9,703 nt of DNA, taken from assembly GCF_018613065.1 (NCBI RefSeq), contig NZ_JAGGQW010000042.1, forward strand, positions 1 to 9,703. The letters are read 5' to 3'. Both the position numbers and the translations under genes were made by a program. Positions 1 through 5,030 of the stretch are shown piece by piece. The DNA is from Bacillus sp. ISL-7 (GTDB taxonomy: Bacteria; Bacillota; Bacilli; Bacillales_B; DSM-18226). Below the pieces are notes generated by a model. That model ran no database searches, was not told the DNA's origin, and saw only the letters and a list, made by a program, of their open reading frames with translations. How positions within the stretch are numbered: the stretch's first letter is position 1; each line of letters opens with the position of its first letter.

Positions 1-22
1 AATGCCTTTTGTCTACAATCTG

Positions 23-52
23 AAGCTCCGGAAAAATTTCCGGAGCTTTTCT
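23..52 (+). terminator. Rho-independent terminator of a gene left of the window
   Basis: Positions 23-31 (AAGCTCCGG) and 40-48 (CCGGAGCTT) form a perfect 9-bp stem with an 8-nt loop, followed by a short T-rich run. The T run is on the plus-strand side only, so this ends a plus-strand gene that lies before position 1. That gene would converge on ywhD. Confidence 0.85.
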
Positions 53-160
53 TGTCCTAGTTTTAAAGCGTTTTTACACTGCTTATAATACTATAACTTT
101 TAAAAAAACTACAAGCATTTATTTCAAAATAAGAAAGTATAAAAGTTTGAACCTAGATAA

Positions 161-312
161 CTGTCTAGCTCCAGTGCCCAGCGGCTAGTGTACTTCGCCC
201 CTTGTCCCTACGATAAGTCAAGCACGAATGCGCTAACACTCTCCGTGTTTCCTTTATCTCAGTCAAAGGGCTCCATTCCATACGCAGCTCAACGGGTGCT
301 TGCGCTTTTCTT
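161..312. repeat. Dispersed Bacillaceae intergenic repeat (GTCTAGCTCCAG ... GCTTGCGCTTTTC type)
   Basis: This noncoding stretch starts with CTGTCTAGCTCCAGTGCCC and ends with GGGTGCTTGCGCTTTTC. I recognise these ends from memory as those of a repeat of about 150 bp found many times between genes in Bacillaceae; no search was run. Its ends are imperfectly complementary: 173-179 pairs with 294-300 (two G-T wobbles) and 180-182 with 287-289, so an RNA copy could fold end to end. It sits between two converging transcription units, and its T-rich right end could add termination in the plus direction. The stretch before it (61-160) is AT-rich and I see nothing definable there. Confidence 0.6.
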
Positions 313-313
313 T

Positions 314-823
314 TTATTCGGCCAATAAACCACGTTTTAGCTCATCCGTTGAGTTGTTCCACAAGACCTCATTATGATTGCGCAAGAAATCGGCTAACAC
401 CTTTTTCGAATTCGCATCCATGTCGTCCACAATGATATGGCGTTTCAAAGACTTATCCATGCGGTTCACGTGCTCAGGCAAGGATTTGTAGCCGCGCCGA
501 ATCTCCCGGTCAACGGTCATAAAGCAGGCCGTCACACCGGCGTAGTACGGACCTTCTTGCTTGCGGTCAATCGTTACCCACACAAGCCAATACGGTTTCC
601 CGTTCGGAACCTCTTCTTGCGTTTTCAAAAATTTAATTCCCTTTTCCACGACGCTGCGGGCATGCATTGCACCGACATCAATCTCAGCCTCGCCTGCATC
701 GACATCAATGATGACCGGCGACACATTATCAAGGCTCAATGCACCTTTTCCGTAGCCTTTGTGACCATCCGTCGGGTCACTTTTTATAATATTAAAACCA
801 AGTTTCTTCTTTTTTTCATCCAT
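314..823 (-). CDS. ywhD: YwhD family protein of unknown function
   Basis: A 169-residue soluble protein with no signal peptide or membrane segment. I recognise it as YwhD by its sequence (a lysine-rich start, then a glycine-rich segment around residues 22-28 and the stretch DVDAGEAEIDVGAMHARS at about 41-58), by its length, close to the B. subtilis protein, and by its place directly after ywhC. No catalytic motif is visible and I know of no established function. The start is the ATG at 823; its AGGAGG (835-840, 11 nt upstream) overlaps the TAG stop of ywhC, so translation is probably coupled to the protease gene. I see no clean minus-strand hairpin terminator after its stop; the dispersed repeat follows directly. 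Confidence 0.85.
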   Translation of the reverse strand: MDEKKKKLGFNIIKSDPTDGHKGYGKGALSLDNVSPVIIDVDAGEAEIDVGAMHARSVVEKGIKFLKTQEEVPNGKPYWLVWVTIDRKQEGPYYAGVTACFMTVDREIRRGYKSLPEHVNRMDKSLKRHIIVDDMDANSKKVLADFLRNHNEVLWNNSTDELKRGLLAE

Positions 824-838
824 TAAAACGCAAGCCTC

Positions 839-1489
839 CTAAAAAAACAACATACTAAAGAAATTACTTAACCCATCCCACACCCAAGGGATGACCACCC
901 CAAAAATAGGCTCAATCGTAAATTTATCAAGGGGTGTGAAAACTAGAATTAAGAAGATCAACGCACCGTACTGTTCATACTGGGTCATTTTTGCCCGCAC
1001 ATGGGTGGGGGCTAAATCCTCAACAATCCGGTACCCATCGAGCGGTGGAAAGGGTAACAGGTTAAAAATAAATAGAACAATATTAAGCCTGATAAATATT
1101 TGCAGAAAATCATAGAAACTATCTGGTACGATGACCCCCGATCGGTTTAATCCAAACGCAACAATGAAGCCTAACGAAGCTAAAATAAGATTGCTGAGCG
1201 GCCCTGCAACCGAAACGAGAATTCCTGCGAGACGGGGCTTTTTAAAGAAAAAGCGATTAACCGGAACCGGTCGGGCCCAGCCAAAGCCGGCGATAAAAAT
1301 TAAGATGGTTCCAATCGGATCGAGGTGCTTGAGTGGATTCAGCGTCAAGCGTCCTTGGTTTTTTGCCGTCATGTCCCCAAATTTATAGGCAACAAACGCG
1401 TGAGCAAATTCGTGAAACGTAAAGGCAATCATCAGGGTTATTGCCAAATAGGGAATCATGCTAAGTGGATAGGCAAGAAAATTTTCCAA
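839..1489 (-). CDS. ywhC: Site-2 protease family zinc metalloprotease (peptidase M50), YwhC
   Basis: An intramembrane zinc metalloprotease of the short, PDZ-less site-2 protease group, about 216 residues. The zinc-binding motif HEFAH is at residues 26-30 inside the first hydrophobic segment. The third-ligand motif is in NLLPFPPLDG at 143-152. AGPLSNL (95-101) and NPLKHLDPIGT (51-60) are also typical of the family. Most of the rest is hydrophobic, consistent with several membrane spans. I chose the TTG at 1489 because AAGGAG (1497-1502) lies 7 nt upstream and the length then fits the family. The longer frame from a TTG at 1540 lacks good spacing to a ribosome binding site and adds a non-hydrophobic, arginine-containing tail. 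The substrate is unknown. ywhD follows with coupled translation. Confidence 0.9.
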   Translation of the reverse strand: MENFLAYPLSMIPYLAITLMIAFTFHEFAHAFVAYKFGDMTAKNQGRLTLNPLKHLDPIGTILIFIAGFGWARPVPVNRFFFKKPRLAGILVSVAGPLSNLILASLGFIVAFGLNRSGVIVPDSFYDFLQIFIRLNIVLFIFNLLPFPPLDGYRIVEDLAPTHVRAKMTQYEQYGALIFLILVFTPLDKFTIEPIFGVVIPWVWDGLSNFFSMLFF

Positions 1490-1692
1490 CGCGTATCTCC
1501 TTCCAGCTCTACCGGATGGCACACTTTGTATGGTGCACAAACTCCGTTTTTCTATCTATACTATATTCCTTTTAGTATACATGAAACCGTTTATAAAAAG
1601 AAAATCAAAAGCGTCATCTATTATTGCACTTTTCGTCGAATTATGGAAAACTAAAATAGAAAAGCGAAAGCGTTATATAGGAGGGAAAAAAC

Positions 1693-1878
1693 ATGCCATA
1701 TGTTACCGTAAAAATGCTTGAAGGACGTACCGATGAACAGAAACGTGAACTTGTTTCAAGAGTAACCGAAGCAGTCAGCGAAACAACAGGAGCACCCAAA
1801 GAAGCAATCCACGTAATGATCGATGAAATGAGCAAAAGCAATCTCGGAATTGCTGGCGTCAGAAAAAGCGACCAATAA
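1693..1878 (+). CDS. ywhB: 4-oxalocrotonate tautomerase family enzyme
   Basis: A 61-residue member of the tautomerase superfamily. After removal of Met the N-terminus is Pro-1, the catalytic base of the family, and Arg-11 is present in LEGRTDEQK, matching the substrate-binding arginine of 4-oxalocrotonate tautomerase. Two other residues of the Pseudomonas enzyme are not kept: position 39 is His and not Arg, and position 50 is Leu and not Phe. The physiological substrate of YwhB-type proteins is not established, so I give no pathway. The start is firm: AGGAGG at 1679-1684 with 8 nt before ATG. It is divergent from ywhC across about 200 bp in which I could not define a convincing promoter. It appears monocistronic and ends at the palindrome at 1886-1934. 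Confidence 0.93.
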   Translation: MPYVTVKMLEGRTDEQKRELVSRVTEAVSETTGAPKEAIHVMIDEMSKSNLGIAGVRKSDQ

Positions 1879-1885
1879 AGATAGT

Positions 1886-1934
1886 GGTGTCAGGCACCAT
1901 GTGAAAAATTCACATGGTGCCTGACACCTTTTTT
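1886..1934 (+). terminator. Perfect 20-bp palindrome, REP-like, acting as ywhB terminator
   Basis: Positions 1886-1905 and 1909-1928 are perfect inverted copies with a 3-nt loop, followed by six T (1929-1934), only 8 nt after the ywhB stop. The outer 13 bases (GGTGTCAGGCACC) are themselves near-palindromic and can form a small hairpin, as in REP elements. The same 14-bp core recurs at 3047-3060. On the minus strand no T run follows, so it is mainly a plus-strand terminator, though the stem could also slow transcripts from the 1950-2174 gene. Confidence 0.88.
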
Positions 1935-1949
1935 GTGCACTTTTTGATG

Positions 1950-2174
1950 TTACAAAAACTTCATCTCGTCTTTTGGACTTCCAATCTTCATTTTCTCTAG
2001 CTCTAGCTTCATTTTTTCGGTTTCAGCGAGATAATTTATATGTTTGAGTTTTTCGAGTTCGAGCTCATCCTTCAGCATATTGGCTTTTATTTTCGACTGC
2101 TTCTGAAAATGGCCGGTGATGATAGCAGTGATCGGAATCCCAAATACCATAATGACTGCAATTGTCCCTGTCAT
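1950..2174 (-). CDS. Small membrane-anchored coiled-coil protein of unknown function
   Basis: I do not recognise a named family. The 74-residue product has one N-terminal hydrophobic segment (about residues 3-20), then a highly charged Lys/Glu/Leu-rich region (about 25-66) that looks like a continuous amphipathic helix or coiled coil. The layout, though not the sequence, resembles phage shock protein B. There is no cysteine, no export cleavage site and no C-terminal domain. The ATG at 2174 has only a G-run (2184-2189 on the complement) 9 nt upstream as ribosome binding site, and an extended -10 promoter candidate lies about 40 bp upstream. It is between two separately terminated units, so it is probably transcribed alone. 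The consistent hydrophobic-then-helical layout makes a real gene likely. Confidence 0.7.
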   Translation of the reverse strand: MTGTIAVIMVFGIPITAIITGHFQKQSKIKANMLKDELELEKLKHINYLAETEKMKLELEKMKIGSPKDEMKFL

Positions 2175-2218
2175 AGCGCAAAGCCCCCCAAAATATCATT
2201 TTTTCCCTCTTTATACAA

Positions 2219-2227
2219 ATCATAACA
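2219..2227 (-). promoter_or_regulatory. Extended -10 promoter candidate for the small membrane protein
   Basis: On the minus strand the sequence reads TGTTATGAT, a TG-n-TATGAT extended -10 element, which can work without a good -35; none is obvious at the usual spacing. Transcription would start near 2212, giving a leader of about 38 nt. Confidence 0.4.
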
Positions 2228-2285
2228 AATCCACAACTAAAAGAGTATTGATTTAACTGAAAATTGGGTGCGATTGTACGGATAC

Positions 2286-2455
2286 CGATAGACAAAATTC
2301 CACAAGGGAACAGGAGAAATGTCTTTCGGACGAGCCACGATGGACAAAACCTCACATGGAAACGAGAGAAATGTCTTTCAGACGGGCTCCGATAGACAAA
2401 ATTCCACAAGGGAACAGGAGAAATGTCTTTCAGACGGGCTCAAATAGACTCAAAA
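2286..2455. repeat. Three tandem 52-bp direct repeats plus a partial fourth
   Basis: Units lie at 2286-2337, 2338-2389 and 2390-2441, each exactly 52 bp, followed by a partial copy (2442-2455). By eye, units 1 and 3 differ at 4 positions and units 2 and 3 at about 8. The period is not a multiple of three and frames through it give no protein-like product, so it is noncoding. Each unit starts near GATAGACAAAA and contains GACA ... TGTC and GTCTTTCAGAC (4-bp stem, 3-nt loop); in unit 1 that stem changes to a G-T wobble. The array fills most of the gap between the ywgA terminator and the promoter of the small membrane protein. Confidence 0.9.
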
Positions 2456-2493
2456 AAACACCACCCAGACTCTGCAGCAGTCCAAATGGTGTT
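2452..2493 (-). terminator. Rho-independent terminator of ywgA
   Basis: On the minus strand AACACCA (2493-2487) pairs with TGGTGTT (2463-2457). An inner stem, TGGACT with AGTCTG, includes wobble pairs. Seven T follow (complement of 2452-2458). It lies 9 nt after the ywgA stop codon. Confidence 0.85.
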
Positions 2494-2502
2494 CGACATA
2501 AC

Positions 2503-3006
2503 TTATTGGATTTTACCTTTTAAGGATTCGATATATTGATAGGCCTCTTCGATTTCCGCTTCCGTATAGCGCTGGCTTGCCTTTAATGTAAACACCTTGT
2601 TCATGACCTCTTCTTTTGGAAGATTATCAAAATATAAAACCGTGGAAACCAACTCCAAGAATCTAGCATTCTGCTCATTCATATCCACCAGGCAATCCTG
2701 CAAAAACGGCATCTCAACCTCATTCACACTTAAAAACTCTTTCCCCGGCTCTGTCAAAGAGTAGCGATACTGAAAATAACCGCCCTTTTTCTCCTTCACC
2801 TCATTGATAAATCCCATATTACATAGCTCTTCGACCCGTAACGTCAATTCCTCTGAGTAGGGGCCATAAAAATGAAACTGGAACCGCTCATGAAAAGGGA
2901 ATGCCACCTTTTTCGCAATATATATCATCTTTTGCAGCTTTTTTCGTCCGATAATTTCACCGGAAACCATAACCGCCTGCATCAGCTTCGCGTGATCATT
3001 TAACAA
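2503..3006 (-). CDS. ywgA: YwgA family protein, probable winged-helix-like domain
   Basis: A 167-residue soluble protein recognised as YwgA by its sequence and its place directly downstream of ywfO. Its function is not established. The first 70 residues (GRKKLQKMIYIAKK at 20-33, then FHFYGPYSEEL at 44-54 and a short hydrophobic helix ending in GFI) read to me like the KLQK...YGPyS pattern of DUF4065/Panacea-type domains; that is resemblance by eye, not a search result. The C-terminal 70 residues are helical and acidic. The start is a TTG at 3006: AGGAGA lies 9-10 nt upstream, and the predicted N-terminus MLNDHAK fits the family. It is co-directional with ywfO (60 bp gap holding a REP half-element) and closed by its own terminator. 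Confidence 0.85.
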   Translation of the reverse strand: MLNDHAKLMQAVMVSGEIIGRKKLQKMIYIAKKVAFPFHERFQFHFYGPYSEELTLRVEELCNMGFINEVKEKKGGYFQYRYSLTEPGKEFLSVNEVEMPFLQDCLVDMNEQNARFLELVSTVLYFDNLPKEEVMNKVFTLKASQRYTEAEIEEAYQYIESLKGKIQ

Positions 3007-3046
3007 CGTTCGTCATCTCCTACTCCATCTCAACAGATCAATATTG

Positions 3047-3060
3047 GGTGTCAGGCACCA
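3047..3060. repeat. Half copy of the REP-like palindrome
   Basis: GGTGTCAGGCACCA repeats, in the same orientation, the first 14 bases of the palindrome at 1886. By itself it can fold into a 4-5 bp hairpin with loop CAG. It lies in the 60-bp gap between ywfO and ywgA, 7 bp beyond the ywfO stop codon, with no T run, so it is not a terminator there. Confidence 0.8.
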
Positions 3061-3066
3061 ATCGTT

Positions 3067-4365
3067 CTATAGCTCTAAAAGGGCACGGATTTGCTTTTTG
3101 ACATTCTTTTTGGACGAGTCATCCTCTAGGAAATCAGCCGGGTAATAGAGCTTGTGGTCCGTTCTTCTTTTCCCCGAGATTGCATCAACGATCTCTGACT
3201 CTCTAGAAAGCTCCTTCAATTCCCCATTTTGCATCAACAAATGAATCGGCAGCCGTTCCTCTTCCTCTCCAGGACGGTAGAAATCATACGGCAAATCCGA
3301 CGAGGAATCGACAACCAAATAGTATTCAGGATCAATCCCTGCCTTTTTGAATAAGGAACCTAATTCGGCGAGCTTTTTGTATTCCTTTGCAGGATCAAAT
3401 TCGGCATACTTAAATAGATTGCGATTCACAAACCGCCGGCAGAGGTCACTAATAATCGGGTCAGTTTCCTCCTGCCAAATTTGAAAATAATATAAAATCA
3501 CGGATTCATCTAATTTTAGATAGTCTTCTAAGGTTACTTTTTCATTGAAGATCGAAGTAAAGTGGATCGGTTCATATTTAAAAGAATAGTTCTCTTCAAA
3601 TAATTGCTTGGCGCGGTGGAGAATTTTTGTCAAAATAACCTCCGCACTGCGCGACACCGGATGAAAATAGACCTGCCAATACATCTGGTAGCGGCTCATT
3701 ATATAATCTTCCACAGCATGCATCCCGCTTTTTTTGATCACCACTTGATCCTCGCGCGGCCTCATCACCCGCAGGATCCGTTCCATATCAAACTGACCAT
3801 AACTGACACCCGTAAAATAGGCATCTCGCTGCAAATAATCCATCCGGTCGGCATCAATTTGACTGGAAATAAGGCTGACCACTAGCTTTTTCTCTGAAGT
3901 TTTCGCGATCACTTCGGCTACTTTTTCAGGAAAATCTTTACCAACCTTCAACAGTACCTTATTCACTTCGGTATCTCCTAAAATAATCTTTCGGGTGAAC
4001 TCCTCATGATCGAAATCAAACACTTTTTCAAAGGAATGAGAAAACGGTCCGTGGCCGAGGTCATGGAGCAGGGCCGCGCATAGGGTCAACAGGCGTTCGT
4101 CATCGTTCCATTCCGGCCTTCCCGCAAACACATCATCAATGATGCGGCGGACAATTTCATAGACACCTAGTGAATGGTTGAAGCGGCTGTGTTCTGCGCC
4201 GTGAAAGGTTAAAAATGTGGTTCCGAGCTGTTTGATGCGCCGCAAGCGCTGAAACTCTTTTGTGCCAATTAAATCCCAGATGGCCAGGTCACGTACATGG
4301 ACGTAGCGGTGGACGGGGTCTTTAAATACTTTTTCTTCACTTAGCTTTTCCGCCGAATATGCCAT
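3067..4365 (-). CDS. ywfO: HD-domain phosphohydrolase, probable dNTP triphosphohydrolase, YwfO
   Basis: A 432-residue HD-superfamily protein. The metal-binding set is visible: His-64 (RFNHSLGVYE), His-101/Asp-102 (ALLHDLGHGPFSHSFE) and Asp-171 (SSQIDADRMDYL). This pattern matches the deoxyguanosinetriphosphate triphosphohydrolase-like branch; a homologue from Enterococcus faecalis (EF1143) is known to hydrolyse dNTPs, so I infer a role in dNTP pool control in the cytoplasm. The C-terminal half (about 250-432) is the longer, less conserved region of this subfamily. The frame is open up to 4512, but I chose the ATG at 4365: GAGGAAGAGGGAA is just upstream, the length fits YwfO, and the preceding 49 codons do not look like protein and contain the promoter. 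ywgA follows after 60 bp. Confidence 0.92.
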   Translation of the reverse strand: MAYSAEKLSEEKVFKDPVHRYVHVRDLAIWDLIGTKEFQRLRRIKQLGTTFLTFHGAEHSRFNHSLGVYEIVRRIIDDVFAGRPEWNDDERLLTLCAALLHDLGHGPFSHSFEKVFDFDHEEFTRKIILGDTEVNKVLLKVGKDFPEKVAEVIAKTSEKKLVVSLISSQIDADRMDYLQRDAYFTGVSYGQFDMERILRVMRPREDQVVIKKSGMHAVEDYIMSRYQMYWQVYFHPVSRSAEVILTKILHRAKQLFEENYSFKYEPIHFTSIFNEKVTLEDYLKLDESVILYYFQIWQEETDPIISDLCRRFVNRNLFKYAEFDPAKEYKKLAELGSLFKKAGIDPEYYLVVDSSSDLPYDFYRPGEEEERLPIHLLMQNGELKELSRESEIVDAISGKRRTDHKLYYPADFLEDDSSKKNVKKQIRALLEL

Positions 4366-4437
4366 AGACTTCCCTCTTCCTCGTATACTAGTTCCTGGCG
4401 CGTTGGGCTTCCAGAGCCCTTCGCTTATATATTTCCT

Positions 4438-4467
4438 ATTATATCCCAAAAACCACCCAGTTTTCAG
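4438..4467 (-). promoter_or_regulatory. Sigma-A-type promoter candidate for ywfO
   Basis: On the minus strand, CTGAAA (4467-4462), an 18-bp spacer and a perfect TATAAT (4443-4438). Transcription would start near 4431, giving a leader of about 65 nt that contains a 5-bp hairpin (4405-4409 with 4415-4419). This supports the start at 4365 over the longer frame. Confidence 0.55.
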
Positions 4468-4500
4468 CAAAATTCTACAGGATTTTTCGACATTGATGAG

Positions 4501-4535
4501 AAAAAAAATCACCTAAGTTTATTTGACAAAGGTGA
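4501..4535 (-). terminator. Rho-independent terminator of the DUF1450 gene
   Basis: On the minus strand TCACCT (4535-4530) pairs with AGGTGA (4514-4509) around a 15-nt loop, followed by eight T (complement of 4501-4508). It starts directly after the stop codon of the DUF1450 gene, separating that gene from ywfO. Confidence 0.75.
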
Positions 4536-4757
4536 CTATTTTATCTTTTTATTCACTTTTTCCATTAATTCCTCTTCCGTTAATGCGGCAACCGGACGGT
4601 TATTAACGAAGGCAAAGGTCTTTTTCCGGCCTGGTCCGCAATAGGATTGGCAGCCAATTTTCACTTCAGCATCCGGATCCAGTTCTTTTAACCGAGGGAT
4701 TAATGTCTTCAAATTCACGGCCTGACAATCATCACAAACGCGAAATTCATTGGACAT
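4536..4757 (-). CDS. DUF1450 family small four-cysteine protein
   Basis: A 73-residue soluble protein that I place in DUF1450 (YuzB-like) by the segment [13 protein letters not shown] (34-46) followed by [17 protein letters not shown] (48-64). It has four cysteines: C8 and C11 (CDDC) and C36 and C40 (CQSYC). The spacing and short alpha/beta layout recall thioredoxin-like ferredoxins, so metal or Fe-S binding is possible but is inference. The biochemical role is unknown. In B. subtilis a small gene, ywzC, lies between ywfO and rsfA; I am not certain enough of sequence identity to use the symbol. The ATG at 4757 has AAAGGG about 9-11 nt upstream. The gene has its own promoter candidate and terminator and is divergent from rsfA. 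Confidence 0.85.
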   Translation of the reverse strand: MSNEFRVCDDCQAVNLKTLIPRLKELDPDAEVKIGCQSYCGPGRKKTFAFVNNRPVAALTEEELMEKVNKKIK

Positions 4758-4793
4758 TTGTTACAACCCTTTCTTTTGGCACTCTCTATCTAT

Positions 4794-4823
4794 ATTTTAT
4801 CCAGTATGGATTACTTAAAACAA
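4794..4823 (-). promoter_or_regulatory. Sigma-A-type promoter candidate for the DUF1450 gene
   Basis: On the minus strand, TTGTTT (4823-4818), an 18-bp spacer and TAAAAT (4799-4794), about 37 bp before the start codon. The match is moderate in an AT-rich background. The 17-bp palindrome at 4863-4879 lies about 40 bp upstream of its -35. Confidence 0.4.
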
Positions 4824-4862
4824 CCGATTAACTCCTATGGTATTTTACATTTTCTTGTTTTC

Positions 4863-4879
4863 GATTGCAAGTTGCAATC
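4863..4879. promoter_or_regulatory. Perfect palindrome GATTGCAA-G-TTGCAATC, possible operator
   Basis: Eight bases on each side of a single central G are perfectly complementary. It lies in the 273-bp region between the divergent DUF1450 and rsfA starts. A one-base loop rules out a useful RNA hairpin with the full stem, so a binding site for a dimeric regulator is more likely. A partial echo, CTTGCAACC, lies at about 4911-4919. No regulator is identified. Confidence 0.45.
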
Positions 4880-4925
4880 TTTACTAAACTCGTGAAAAAA
4901 ATCTACTATCCTTGCAACCATTTTG

Positions 4926-4955
4926 GTATAAAGGCTCATAAACTTGTCCATCCTA
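4926..4955 (+). promoter_or_regulatory. Forespore (sigma-G/sigma-F type) promoter candidate for rsfA
   Basis: GTATA (4926-4930), an 18-bp spacer and CATCCTA (4949-4955) fit the sigma-G pattern gHATR / CATWHTA with one -10 mismatch. In B. subtilis rsfA is transcribed in the forespore under sigma-F and sigma-G, which share similar -35 elements. Transcription from here would start near 4962 and leave a leader of about 70 nt with an intact ribosome binding site. Confidence 0.4.
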
Positions 4956-5030
4956 AGACTAGAACTTTTAAAAACTCGTCAAGATTCATTGGCGGGTTCA
5001 TCAAAAAAACTATAATAGGGAGTTGAAAAT

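Noticed and set aside
437..826. Open frame of 129 codons on the plus strand opposite ywhD
   Set aside because: Shadow of ywhD: no ribosome binding site, no recognisable protein character, and the minus-strand product is a known family.
1490..1540. Longer ywhC from the TTG at 1540
   Set aside because: No well-spaced ribosome binding site, and the extra residues do not look like a membrane protein N-terminus. AAGGAG points to the TTG at 1489.
2065..2409. Open frame on the minus strand across the 52-bp repeats
   Set aside because: It runs through noncoding tandem repeats whose period shifts frame in each unit, and it overlaps the start of the small membrane protein in another frame.
2286..2441. 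CRISPR array
   Set aside because: The units are contiguous 52-bp direct repeats without unique spacers, and no cas genes are nearby.
1886..3060. A mobile unit bounded by the two REP-like cores
   Set aside because: The interval contains ywgA, which is normally next to ywfO in Bacillus, and no transposase is present, so the two cores are more likely independent insertions.
4366..4512. N-terminal extension of ywfO to 4512
   Set aside because: The 49 extra codons contain the TATAAT promoter candidate and overlap the DUF1450 terminator; the ATG at 4365 has a proper ribosome binding site and gives the family length.
4989..5016. TTGGCG-16-TATAAT as the rsfA promoter
   Set aside because: The predicted transcription start falls beyond the ribosome binding site at 5017-5022, so the mRNA would lack it.
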